Shown piece after piece: positions 50,950 through 62,047 of a stretch of 64,000 nt of DNA (position 1 is its first letter; each line of letters begins with the position of its first letter). Both the position numbers and the translations under genes were made by a program. This stretch comes from Macrophomina tecta. Taxonomy: Eukaryota > Ascomycota > Dothideomycetes > Botryosphaeriales > Botryosphaeriaceae. The notes below the pieces were generated by a model. It was not told the DNA's origin, ran no database searches, and saw only the letters and a program-made list of their open reading frames with translations. The stretch covers positions 2,175,501-2,239,500 of the forward strand of contig JAKSGN010000037.1 in NCBI GenBank assembly GCA_024180945.1, in the 5' to 3' direction.

Positions 50950-53900
50950 ATACGCCTCTAACTTTTAATTTTACCTCTCCGTTTAGCCGTCTATCTACAG
51001 GTAAAAGAAGATACTTAACTTATACTTAATTCTAAGATTATAGTATAATTTACTCTAGAACTAGCTCGTAAATGTTAAGCCCCTATCCGAGACTAGGCTA
51101 TTAGGTGGCCTAAATTACACGAAGACGTCGTTTATAATAAGATCCGCGAGCGTTATTCTATTAATCGTCTTTCTAATTAGTAGGTAACGTATATATTTAG
51201 TAAAGCAATTAATAAGTATAAGAACTATATTATATACTTAACCGTCTCGCCCTATGGATTCTAGTAGGTCCGTAATAAAGTTAAAAGAGTAGTACCTATA
51301 GAATTAAGTAGCTACTAGTAGTAGCTATAATAATCTATAAGATTTATACCGGCGAGCCTTATTACGTTAGTAGATATTATAGCTTTATATATATTTTCTA
51401 ATGTTCGCGGTAATGCCTTTCTAGTAGTACTTTCTAGAAAGTACTTCTTAGGTATAGCGAATACTATAATAGCTACTACTTAAATTATTATAATTCCTAA
51501 GTAGGATTTTCTCGCGTAGCGAAGTATATTTTAGTATATATACCCGCTCTTTATAGCGTAGGAGTCCTTATTCGTCGACCGTATACTAATCGTACGCTAA
51601 AAGTACTCTTTTTATAAGCTATTTTTATACGTTTACGTAGAAGGCGTCCCTTCGTTACTTAACGCGAATAAAATTAACTAACGATTTAGGAGTAGCTTCG
51701 AACGCTATTTTAGTTATAGCGGCCACTATTACTATAGACTAAGATATAAAGCTTTATACTAAGCTCGTACTAGCTTTCTCGTAGCGAGTATATATTGGAG
51801 GTTCTATATTCTTATAAGTAAACTCGTCGTGCTCCTTATAAGTAACGGAATAGACTAAGATGGTTCGGTAATTAGTATCGCTATTTATATGTAGGTTTTC
51901 CTCGTGCTCTTAGCCGGGGTCCTTAGTAGTACATAGGGGTTTCTCTAATCCCTAAATCTAGAGTTTGCGTTATAGTATAGGTAATATAGTATTAAAATAG
52001 GTACGCTTATCGCCCTTCTTAAAGCTAAGGGCGTAGTCTAGGCGCCTTAAAAGGGCGTCCGCTAGATTAGACTTACCCGGCTTATATTCGATATTAAAAT
52101 CGAATTTAGCTAAGACTTTAGTGTACTAAGCCTATCGAGCCATAAGGCTCTTAGTTATTATAAAATAATGTAGATTATTATAATTAGATAATACTCGTAC
52201 CGGTGTTTATACGTGTGCTAGGTAAGGCCTCTAATACTTAAAGTACTATATAATAGCGTAGAGTTTCTTATTATAGGTATCGTACCGTATTTTAGCGCCA
52301 GCAAACTTATAGCTAAAATATATAATAAGGTACTAGTAATGCTAGTTATTCTTTCTATCTAGCGGTTAGAGAAGGATACCGCCGTAGATATAGTTCGATA
52401 CGTTAGTAATTAGTATAACTAGAAGATTCGGGTTATAGTACTATAGTATAGGAGTTTATATAAAGTATACTTTTAGCCTATTAAACGCCTACTTTACCTC
52501 TACGGGCTACTTCTAGGGCTTATATTATTTAGTTAGCCCCTTTTTCGGCGCTCGTTTAGCTCCTAGATTAGGATTCTAGGCTACTTCTTTTAATAAGCTT
52601 ATTAGCAGCTAAACTATTATAGAGTAATTCTATATAAAGTGCCTATAAAAATTAGCGAAACCTAGAAAAACCTAAATATTATAGTAGCTTTACGGCTTTA
52701 GCTAGTTCTTAATAGCTTCGACTCTTACGAGGTCCATAACAACCCCCTAGAGGGTAACGATAAAGCCTAGAAACTTGACGTGCTTTATATAAAAGCTATA
52801 TTTAGATAGTTTTACATAGAGGTTCTAATTACATAATCTTTAGAGAACGCATTTAACGTACTCGGTATACTAAGACTTATCCACTAAGTATATAAGTATA
52901 TTATTTAAGTAGACTACGTAAATCGTATCTACTAGGCCTTCTAGGGCTCGGTAGGTATATAACTAGAAGATTACGGGTGCGTTAGTTAAGCTAAATAGTA
53001 TAACTAGATACTCGTAATACCTGTAACGCGTCTTAAATACTATTTTCTACTTATTACCTTCTTTTATACGGATTCGGTAATAAGTATCGCGTAGGTCTAG
53101 TTTAGTAAAGATCTTTATAGTGCTTAGGCGATCTAGTAGCTCGCCTATTAGTAATATAAAATAGCTATTTTTAACCGTAACCTTATTTAGGCCCCTATAA
53201 TCTATATATAACCGTATAGTACCGTCTACCTTAGGGGCGAAAAAAATAGGCGCGCCCGTAGGCGACTTACTATACCTAATCCACCCCCGTTCTAAGGCCT
53301 TATTAATATATTCCCTAAGAATCCATAGTTCGAATTAGAAGAGTCTATATAGAGGTATTAACGGTAGCTTAGAACCTATAACGAGATTAATAGTATAATT
53401 AAACTTAGTATATTACGGTAGCTTAGTAGCTTATTCATCTAAAAAGATGTCTAAGTACTTTCTATAAATATTTAGAATCTCGTCGCGGATCTTCTTAGCT
53501 ATCTTAGCTAGTAGTGCGTCTACTAAACCGGCGAGTTTCTTATACGGTTTATATACTTTTTAGATGCGGGAGTGTAGCCCCCGTAGATAAAAGAGAGTTT
53601 AGTTAGATAGAAGCTCTTTTAGATTCCGGTCGTCCCCGCCCTACTTTTCGCGTGTATTTAGTATACTTTTCGCCTGCGAGAGGGCTATAAAAGAGTTAAA
53701 GTTATTTCTTTAACTTTCTAGATTACCTATAGGCGAGAGCTAGTAGTTAGACGGCTAGAGAAAGTAAATAGGCTTCTCTAGTTCTAAGTTCTAGAATAAT
53801 TTAGTAGCGCTTACTAGATATACACGCTTTAGTAAGTTTATACTCTAGTAAAATATTTCTCTTCTAAAATCGATAACCGGCCCGGCAGCCCTAAGCTAGG

Positions 53901-54200
53901 GTATATTAAGTATAGCATTATAGCCCATAAACGAGCTACTTTAGTAAGGTTAGAATTTAGTAGTACGCGTAGCGCCCCCCGAGTCGCACGTAGTAACCCC
54001 TATATAATAAGAGTCGTGCAACGTAACGGTAGTATTATTAAGAAGGCGGGTAGACGGCTTAGTACTAGCTTATATATTTTATAAGGTAAGTCGCTCTACG
54101 TATTTAAGAAATACGAGGTTTAGATCGCAACTATAATCTATTAATACTCGAATTTTAGTAGGACCGAATAGGGTTTCTATTAAAGCGATAATTTCTATAC
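50950..54200 (-). pseudogene. pol remnant of D: protease, RT, RNase H, integrase
   Basis: Protease: RVLIDYSCDLN at about 54160-54125, with the DSG-type site altered. RT: an undamaged block GAPIFFAPKVDGTIRLYIDY at about 53260-53200, followed by RGLNKVTVKNSYF; the catalytic box reads VVYLNNILIY at about 52930-52895, both Asp changed to Asn by RIP. Integrase: FNFITDLLESIGRDG at about 51280-51235 marks the first catalytic Asp, with the zinc-binding N-terminal part above it near 51360-51480. Stops are fewer than in B and C copies. Confidence 0.85.
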
Positions 54201-54299
54201 GTTTTAAACTACCTCCCGTTTAAGGCCCTAACCGTAAGAAGAAGAGGAAAGTAATTAGAACTTCTCTTTTTCTAAGTCTTACGTATCTTTATAGTTCGC

Positions 54300-55450
54300 C
54301 TAGTTAGCGTAGTCTTTAGCCTACTTTTTACCTACGTTTAGGGTACTAGACCTATATAAATCACCTACGTTTTTTAGAAGAGCTAAAGCTTTAAATCTTT
54401 AGTTCTCTTTAGCCTTCTTACTATTTCTAAAACCCTTATAGAAACCGTTGCGTCCTAGGCTAGAGATAGTAAAAGGGCGCTTAGTTTTCTATAACTACTA
54501 CTCGTTCTCACCTTTTTTATAGGGCCTTATTATCTCTAGCATTTACTTAACGCGTTAGATTTTAGCTACTAAATCCTCTTCTACCTATACCCTAGTAAGA
54601 AAGGACTAGCGCACGAGCTCCGTACGTATAGATAGTAGAAGCCGGGAGTAAATCTAGTTAATACGGTAATCTACATTCTAAATCTAATATATAAATTTAT
54701 CCTCGTACGTCTTTATTTAGGCGTAGAATTCTATAAACTTCTAGCCCTTCTTTATTACCGTAGTATAATAACTAATAGCATTATTAAGGCGGTAAATAAT
54801 AGGGTTATAAATATAATTCTATACTAACATTTTAAACTTCTACTAGAGTAGTACTAGTTTCTTCTAGTTTATTAGACGTCTTTAGACGTGCTAGAAGAGA
54901 ATCTTATATTTAAATAACCCTTTAGTAGCCTAGAGAATTCTTCTAAGATGGTTCTTATTCGCCCGGTATACGCTAAAACGTATCTCTACCGTATTCGTCT
55001 ATAAGTCGTATAAGCCCTAAGTAAGGCCTTCGAGTTTTAGAGATAGGTTCCTTATAAGAAGGTTAAGTCGCTTTTCGCTATCGTTTATTCTACTTTCCGT
55101 ATATGTTTCGCCTACGTTCGGCGTAGGAATGATAGGTAGTTTACCATTAAGAGCCGCTTATAGCTATTATAGAACCTTAATACGGTTAAGGTATTCTAGA
55201 AGCTCGGCTTCTAATATATCTTTTATAGGTGCGCTACGTAAGCGTTATAGTTTATCGATAGCTATAGGCGTCTCTAGTTCGACCGCGTCGCCTATTAGGC
55301 ATTTAATACCCTAGGCGCTTCTATCGACGATTAGTGTTTAATAGCCTTTAAAGGTTAATAAGCCTATTTCTATTCGTTCGCCTCGAGTATTCGAACGGCT
55401 TTATTAGCCCCTTATTTCTATTATCGTAAAATCGTTCTTTTCGTCGGAAT
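54300..55450 (-). pseudogene. gag region of D
   Basis: Placed by position between the 5' LTR side (55520) and the protease (54160). Minus-strand frames are interrupted by RIP stops, and I could not read a decisive capsid motif or a zinc knuckle, so assignment rests on element order. The short open frame on the plus strand at 55129-55314 is an accident of this region. Confidence 0.45.
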
Positions 55451-55519
55451 TATTAGAATTATTATATATAGCCCTTTAAGGCCGGCTACTTTTCTAAAAA
55501 AAATTAAGAAGAATTTAAT

Positions 55520-55712
55520 TATAAGTAAATAGGCTAGTTATAAGTAGAAAGCCTTTAAAAGAGTCGTATATTCTTAGATATAAATCCTTAGTAGTATAGG
55601 ATTCACCCCTTAGTAGCGTTATATACTAGGGGCCCGTGCGTAGCATGTAATAAGCGCGTAGAACGCACGGTATAAGTATTCTAAGGGTATACTAGGGCCT
55701 ATTATTCTAACA
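55520..55712 (-). repeat. 5' LTR of D
   Basis: 193 bp partner of 48536-48728; here the terminal CA is preserved (CTAACA). It contains a 7-bp inverted repeat CCGTGCG/CGCACGG (55634-55640 and 55664-55670). Confidence 0.95.
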
Positions 55713-57479
55713 CTTTCTTAGATTTACTAACTTTTATTAGAAGTTTATTATAAACTACGCTAAAATAGCGGCATCTCTAACCAATATTACTAAGAAGAAA
55801 TATAGATTTATATAAAAAAAAAGATAATAATAAGCGTTCGACTTACTAAAGTAGATATTTATAAAAGTACTAATTCTAGAGCTCTATAACCTAGATCTAC
55901 TAATTACGGTAGAAACTAATACTTTAGACTATACTATAGAAGCCGTACTTAGTTAGCTAAATAAAGAAGACTATCTATATCCTATCGCCTACTACTTAAG
56001 AAAAATAATATCTACTAAAAAGAACTACGATATCTACTATAAAGAACTCTTAGCTATAGTTACGGCTTTTAAAGAGTAGAGATACTACCTTAAAGACGCT
56101 AAATACTAGATTATAGTCTACTATAACTATAAGAACCTCTCGCACTTTACTACTACTAAGAAATTAAACTAACGATAGATTTAGTAGGCTAAAGAGCTAG
56201 CGTTCTATAATATAAAGATTATCTATAAAAAGGAATCTAAGAACGCTCGCGTAGACGCGCTAAGTAGACGAGCTAACTATATTAAAGAAAAGCTAGGTCC
56301 GTAATCTATAATACTTAATACGTAGAAGAACGGGTCTTTTATACCTACTAGCCGTAGCCGCTAGATTATAACTATTTATAGCCTAGAATAAACGTAGCTT
56401 AAGAAAGAACTAAATAACTTACTTACTTTAATTAGACTATTTACTCTAGCGATATACCTCGAAGGTAACGAATAAGAGTAAAAGATCTAAGAAGCCTATA
56501 TAAATAACGTAATAACTTAAGAAATTAAAGAACTTAATAACGACCCCTAAGTAACTAAAAACGTAGATAGTATAATTCTATTTTTAGAATTAGTCTACGT
56601 TCTAGTTAAACTACTAGAAGAGCTTATAAAGGGTATATACGAAGCCCTAGTATATAATTATTAAGAAATAAATAAGATAATAGAGCGAATTATAAGAAGC
56701 TACTACTTTCTAGAGCTAAAAAGAACCGTCTAACGAATAGTCTTATAATATAATCTTTATATTAGAAGTAAGGCCGCGAGGTATATATTCTATAAACTAT
56801 TTTAGCCGCTATCGGTATCTAAGTATTCTTAGTAATCTATCTCGCTAGACTAAGCGAACTCTTAGCCTAAAAAGAAATTCTTAAAGTAGACTAACTAAAG
56901 GTACTTTATAAATAACTATACCTAGACCTCGAATTCGTAGCCCTATAAATAGGTAAATACTATAATAGACGATACTAGGAGGCACTAAAACTAAAAGAGA
57001 GAGATAAAGTTTACCTCCTTAGAAAAAATATTAAGATAAAATAGCCGAATAATAAATTAAACTTTAAGAAAATCGAACTATTCGAAATTAAAGAATAGAT
57101 TAGAAAGATTAATTTCCGCCTTAGATTACCTAATACTATATAGATATATTTTATATTTTACATCTTACTCCTTAAGCTGGTACTAGAAAATGCTACACTA
57201 TTACGCTAAACGAAAGAAATACTACTAAAAAATTTAAACGCTAATAAAAATATAGACTAGAACGTAGAATAAGTTCTAAATAGTAGCTATTTTAATAGTT
57301 AATTCTAATACCTTCTTAAATAGAAAGGAGACTAGAATAATATCTAGAAACTACTAAAACTCTATAACTATTAAAAGCTTATTAATAAGTTCTATCGCTA
57401 AAACCTAGATTAACTAACACCGCCGACTCGTCGTATATAAAGGACCTAAAATTAAAATTAGAAAATAGAGATAACTACG

Positions 57480-58134
57480 CCTAGTTAACTAAACCGAAAC
57501 CCTCGGGAGACGTAAAACCCGAACTAACGCTAAGAGATCTAATAAGCTAGAATAACTCTATAGCGTTATTAGCTAAGGTATTACTACGTAAACGCTTTAA
57601 TAATCGCTCCTTCTTAGTATTTTTAGAGTTAGAGGTATTTCTAGCCTTTAATATCTTTAACTTTCTAAGTATATTGATCGCGTCCGACTTATGCTATAAT
57701 ATTAGGGTAGCGTAATATTTAAGTAACTCTTACTATCTTTTAGTACGAGAAAGACTAGAGGCTACCTTTTAAAGCTAATTCTTAAAAGTAGTATACTCCG
57801 AGCGTGCCTTATCTAAGATACGATAAAGATACTTAACTAAAGAAAAAATTAGTAAACTTATAAAACTAATAAAAAAGAACTAATAATCGGAGTTCTTAAG
57901 ATTACTAGTATTATTACTAGCGCCCCTAGCACGATAATATTTACTATAATAAAAAAATCTAAGACTATTTAGTATACTATCTTAGGCTTCTTAGCCTTTC
58001 GCTAGGTATTTAGAAGCAAATACTATGAATAAAAAATAAATATCGCGATATCTAGTAAATTAATCTTCGTATCTAGAGACTTACGCTTAGTCTTCTATAA
58101 ATTATACTTTTGTTTTAGAGGTATAGTAGAAGGC
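57480..58134 (-). pseudogene. Antisense coding-like frame in the 3' tail of B2
   Basis: Second copy of the family-B antisense frame: start codon mutated to ATA (58134), then IPLKQKYNL, KTKRKSLDTKINLLDIAIF, RKAKKPKIVY, with a one-base indel relative to B1 in a T run after LDFF. Later KSDAINILRKLKILKARNTS is readable. Differences from B1 are largely RIP-type. Confidence 0.45.
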
Positions 58135-58228
58135 TTATAGTAAAAAAAAAAATAAGAAAATAAAAGAAGCCTAAGATATAGATAAATAGATAAATCTTCG
58201 GGCTAAAGATTCTTAAAAGAGGGGGTAG

Positions 58229-59007
58229 TATTACGAACTCTAAAGAAATAAAGGCCTTATAACCCTATAAATAGAAAGCCCGTACGGGAAAAGATACTAT
58301 AGAGGCTAAAAACCTATAAAGATAGTAAAGCTATAACGCCGGCGCGCCTATATAGAAAAAATAGCCTCGAGAAAGAATGATACGTATAGGCCTAGATAAG
58401 ATAGTAACGAAAGCCCATATAAAAATAACGCCTATATAGTATAGTAAGACTATAGAAATACTAACTAGAATAAACTCTCGTAGAAAAAGAAAGTTTCTAA
58501 AGAAGAATTATAAATTCTAAAAACTAGCTTCGAACCTAGAGAAATAGACGAGAGAAAGTCGAATAACTTATATAATCTAAGAAATAATAGTTTAGTGGTA
58601 TAATACTTTCTTAACTAATATAGAAGTTAAATTCTAGGAAACGGGCTTTAGTACCTAAGTTACGTAGAACCTATAGAGCCTATCTAAATTAACCTAATCT
58701 AAGATTAATAATCTAATACTATTAATCTAGCTACTTTAATCTAGCTATATTAATTTAGATTATTATAGCTTTTCTATAGTATATAGATATACTTACTAGA
58801 TAGTACTTTAATCTTTATAGTTAACTTAGAGTTCTAATATAACCCTATTAGAGGTAATAAGCCTAACGCGTACTACGTACTAATATATTATATAATTACT
58901 ACTATTGTTTTAATTCTTTACCCTTCTCTTATTCTTTAAGGTAAATTCTTTAGCTATTTAATCCTACTAGGCGACTCTAAAGCCTAGTAAAAGAGACCGC
59001 CGTTATA
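58229..59007 (+). repeat. 3' LTR of B2
   Basis: 779 bp starting TATTACGAACTC after a G-rich polypurine tract (58217-58228); followed by GTAGT at 59008-59012. Confidence 0.95.
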
Positions 59008-59012
59008 GTAGT

Positions 59013-59497
59013 TTAGTATTTAGATTAAAGTAATAGTAACTATAATTAGTAGTATAAAGCTATTAAAAAAGATTTCTTTATATTTACTCTTATTAGAGCT
59101 ATTATTATAAGAGTATACTATAGTATTATTATTTTAAACTAGATTATATTTTTAGATCTAGTTCTTAGTTTAGAATCTACTAGAATAAGTTAAAAATAAA
59201 AACTCTATATATAATATATATCTAGATTAATATTAGATAATAGCTAAGATAGATAAGAGAAAATTTTATAAAATAAAATTAAATAGATAAAATACTCTAA
59301 GTAGTATAAAGTAGAATAGACATCTACTTATATTTTAAGAAAAAACTTAAAGTAGTAAGCTTAGAAAAGTATTATAACTTATAAAGAATAAAGTTTAATT
59401 TAAGTATAAATTAATAAAGTTTCTAAGCTAAAGAAGAAAAAAAAAAGAAAAAAAAATAAAAGATAGTAGATAAACTAGCCTAACGCTAAGTATTACT
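59013..59497. other. AT-rich remnant right of B2
   Basis: Very low G+C, with a purine-rich patch near 59435-59465, and no recognisable frame. It is the continuation of 43031-43970 across the B2 insertion. Composition changes abruptly to normal at about 59490-59500. Confidence 0.5.
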
Positions 59498-60804
59498 AAG
59501 GAAAAACAGTTAATCCGGTTCCAACGCCGGAGAATAACCCGGAGAAAGGAAAGTGGTCACCCTGTAAGGTAGGGGCGTGACAAACCGCTAATTATAGTAT
59601 GTAATAACGAGCTTCTTGTACTAAAATTTTAAAGTAGGGTATCTATTCTCCACACCATGGCGTTAGACGATCGATATTATCGCCGCCACGACGACTTTCC
59701 AGCCCGTTTAAACGCGTGGGCGGAGCTTCGGTCGCGCCCGCAGAATCCTACTGGGCCTTATTGTGGATTTTCGCCCGGGAACACCAACTAACTAATATGC
59801 AGGCGCCCACGATATATTCGCCGAATTTACCTCTTAGCGGACTATTTATATGGGCTGGCCAACCGACCGAGCCTTAGACGGTCGCTGCATTAGGGATAAA
59901 TTGATCATCGATCATGGTCGCGACTTAGGGCCCTTGAGCCAGAATGGTTTGTCACAGCTCCTATAAACCATCACCACTATTGCCGTTACGGATTGCCGTC
60001 ATTCGTATCTTTTCAGCCACCAAGTTTTATACTTTTAGCATTACACTGCCAAGGCACCATTGTCACCTTATGTACCCTCCGCACTATTATATATATATAT
60101 ACTGTCGCTTCAACACTATTCAAGGAGGCAGCAGTGAAGCTTAATTCCACACTGTTCAACAGCTCCGAATAAATTGACTAGTATATTTTGAACATGTGCA
60201 ACTTGTGGGACGTAAGGTATTAGAAATCAAGCGTTGGACCTGACTCAATATTAAAAAGGATAATCATTTTAATCCTCTTCCGACCAAGCCTCGGCTAATT
60301 ACAAATCAATATGGCTGCTTTTTAGAGATACACGCATTTGCTGCGCCACATACATTGGTCATCCACGACCAAACCCGGAACAAGACGACAACCAGGATGA
60401 ACGATCCCGTCTACAGACACGCTAGCTTTGTAATAGCCTAGGCTATCATGATTCGGTCAGTTCGAATGCGTCCAATAGCGGGACTACATTGCTCTGATTT
60501 TTCAGGGATTTAGCTGGCCCTCGACTAACTGCCCATGCTCGTCGCGCTTCCCGCTACCGTCAGAATGGGAATTAGTAATATGACGCGTCGTCAAGGGAAC
60601 CCTCTGCGGTTCCGCGACTTGGTAAGCCGTCGAGGTATAGTTATAACCTCTCACAAGGCTCTTTACATCGCTAAAATGCAGACGATTGCAACCCTAAAAG
60701 CTTCCCATTCCAACACAAAAATATCATCGTGGTATCTGTACGCATTTGCTCTACTCGTCTGCACTTATTCATTGTTGCGCTCAACATCAGACCCAGAAGC
60801 AATC
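59498..60804. other. Un-RIPed intergenic region, probable upstream region of the MDR gene
   Basis: Normal composition with frequent CA and TG. It holds a 44-codon ORF (59657-59791), a short TA repeat at 60088-60101 and no recognisable protein. The last few hundred bases presumably contain the promoter and 5' leader of the oxidoreductase gene; no specific factor site can be claimed. The frame of the oxidoreductase stays open upstream to 60535, which allows a longer N-terminus. Confidence 0.5.
59657..59791 (+). CDS. Small ORF, 44 codons, doubtful
   Basis: ATG in a reasonable context (CACACC before it); the product begins MALDDRYYRRHDDF and is rich in Arg, Asp and Pro. It could be the first exon of a lost gene: a branch-like CTAAC (59786-59790) and a CAG follow, but no convincing downstream exon is seen. 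No homology recognised. Confidence 0.2.
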   Translation: MALDDRYYRRHDDFPARLNAWAELRSRPQNPTGPYCGFSPGNTN

Positions 60805-61913
60805 ATGTCTCAAAGGGCTCTTTTAATCGAGGAAGTGGGCAAGCCGTTAGTTGTGGGGGACCGTCCAATCCCACAGCCTGGTGTCAATCAGCTACTGGTC
60901 AAAGTTCTCGTTGCTGGCTGTGAGTTTGATGGATTACGCTAGGAGGAATAATGAAGACAACAACTAACCGAATCATAGTGAACCCTCATGATCAGAGAAC
61001 CCGTGATGCTGGTCTTTTTATAACGAGCATGCCTTACGTCCTTGCCAGTGATCTGGTCGGAGAAGTTGTGGCTGTCGGAAACGGAGAGCACTCTGCGAAG
61101 TTCATGGTTGGTGAGCAGGTTTTTGGCCACACTTTTGCTCAGGCGGGCTTCGACAACGACTTCAACGGGGCGCAACAATATGCTCTTGTCGACGCGAGGT
61201 TCGTAGGCAGGGTAATGGGCAGTGGCCTGAGCATCGACGAGGCATCTACCATCCCCGTCATCGTGCTGGCTGGGTTTATTGCCCTCTTCGCGAGCTCCGG
61301 CCACGGACTCCCCGCTCCATTTTCACCAGAAGCGAAGTCCTTCGAATATGGCAACGTCACTCTCCTTGTCATTGGGGGCGGCTCCAATACTGGACGAGCC
61401 ACAATTGAGCTCGCGAAGCTGGCAGGAATTGGCCGAATTATCGCAGTCGCCGGGCATCGCAATGAAGGCACGCTCAAATCCATCGGGGCTACCCACGTGA
61501 TTGACCGACAGGCCCCCGATATCCTGGGCCAGATTCGTGCTATCACGGGGGATGAATTGGTCTATGCGGTTGACACGGTCAATGCCGGTGTTGACCAAGA
61601 GCTGGGTGTCGCGGCGCTGTCAAACACCAAGAAGGGTACGCTGATCACCCTTCGTCGGCCCGAGGGGGACTTGGATGCTGCTCGGATCGGCTCCAAGTCT
61701 GCTGGGTATGAACGGCGCCTTGTCTTGGGCGTTTCTCCGATGCATCCGGAAGTGACAATTGGGTTCTGGGAAGAGATCCCTCGATGGCTGAAGAGCGGTA
61801 AAATCCGCCCAAGCAGCTTTGAGGTTATCGAGGGTTTAGATGCGGATGCCGTCAACAGGGCGTTGGACCAATATCGTGATGGAAGGGGGGTGAAAACTAA
61901 CATCCACCCTTGA
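60805..61913 (+). CDS. Zinc-independent MDR oxidoreductase (quinone reductase / enoyl reductase-like), two exons
   Basis: Exons 60805-60919 and 60979-61913 give 349 residues, the usual size for the medium-chain dehydrogenase/reductase superfamily. It begins MSQRALLIEEVGKPL; the spliced junction restores VLVAGLNPHDQRTRDAG, a block typical of the fungal ToxD-like branch. An N-terminal GroES-like domain (about 1-150) is followed by a Rossmann domain with IGGGSNTGR at 170-178, the NADPH-binding loop. The catalytic and structural zinc ligands of alcohol dehydrogenases are not evident, so a zinc-free NADPH-dependent reduction of a C=C or quinone is expected; substrate unknown. It ends GVKTNIHP. A in-frame ATG at 60951 lies inside the intron and is not the start. 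It is an isolated, un-RIPed, apparently intact gene between repeat blocks, with no biosynthetic partner genes in the window. Confidence 0.9.
60920..60978 (+). other. 59-nt spliceosomal intron of the MDR gene
   Basis: Donor GTGAGT at 60920, branch site CTAAC at 60964-60968, acceptor ATAG ending at 60978. Splicing makes a 1050-nt frame divisible by three and restores a conserved protein block. Without splicing the frame stops at TAG 60940-60942. Confidence 0.9.
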
Positions 61914-62047
61914 GGATGAGCAGCAATAAGCAGTGGTTCTCTGCAGATCGGTGACTCACCGTCAAGGACTTCGGTAGATGCCTATATCTTAATATTAAGG
62001 CGAAACTCTTGGACAGTATTTCGATATGTCAATACTACAATGCTTAG

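Larger units (their letters stand above)
48536..55712 (-). mobile_element. Gypsy retrotransposon D, complete, minus strand, nested in B2
   Basis: 7177 bp with two LTRs of exactly 193 bp (48536-48728 and 55520-55712) and the CTTTC duplication. Minus orientation follows from the G-rich polypurine tract beside the left LTR (48729-48748) and from pol order: gag region (about 54300-55450), protease (about 54100-54170), RT (about 52650-53400), RNase H (about 52200-52600), integrase (about 50950-51800), then a long tail. RIP is milder than in the older layers, and some CA/TG remain. Confidence 0.96.
46950..57390 (+). pseudogene. pol remnant of B2, split by element D, integrase core missing
   Basis: Protease: AIIDSS-like motif near 46943-46970. 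RT: catalytic box AYLDDILIYS intact at about 48285-48315, then FLGFIIT-type sequence. Element D interrupts the gene at 48535/55713 in the segment encoding the EVQFFLRF-like block just after RT. RNase H: ETNTLDYTI near 55910-55940 and YYNYKNL near 56120. Integrase: the zinc-binding N-terminal part is present, but the sequence jumps at about 56850 from just before the first catalytic Asp to beyond the Glu. Chromodomain readable at about 57243-57390. Confidence 0.88.
43976..59007 (+). mobile_element. Gypsy chromovirus B2 (family B), integrase core deleted, split by element D
   Basis: LTRs of 779 bp each (43976-44754, 58229-59007) and GTAGT duplication on both sides. Without element D and its duplicated 5 bp it is 7850 bp, 491 bp shorter than B1. 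Nearly all of that difference is one internal deletion at about 56850, where sequence equivalent to B1 34854-35340 is missing. Order: gag (about 45130-45700), protease (about 46950-47200), RT (about 47830-48530, continued at 55718), RNase H (about 55890-56270), integrase remnants (about 56620-57000), chromodomain (about 57243-57390), antisense frame, polypurine tract (58217-58228), LTR. Confidence 0.95.

Noticed and set aside
55129..55314. 61-codon plus-strand ORF inside D
   Set aside because: Complement of the gag region of D; isolated and not in the position of the other antisense frames.
1..59497. Alternative genetic code with TAG and TAA read as Gln
   Set aside because: The stops are confined to repeated DNA and accompanied by CA/TG depletion on both strands, which RIP explains. 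The un-RIPed genes use normal stops.
59944..60144. 66-codon plus-strand ORF
   Set aside because: Runs through a TA repeat, with irregular composition and no homology; judged non-coding.
60939..61903. Minus-strand and +2 ORFs over the MDR gene
   Set aside because: Shadows of a GC-rich coding region; the plus frame has recognisable domain motifs.
60951..61913. A 320-codon ORF taken as the whole MDR gene
   Set aside because: Its ATG lies inside the GT-AG intron. Splicing 60920-60978 adds the conserved N-terminus and gives a normal 349-residue protein.
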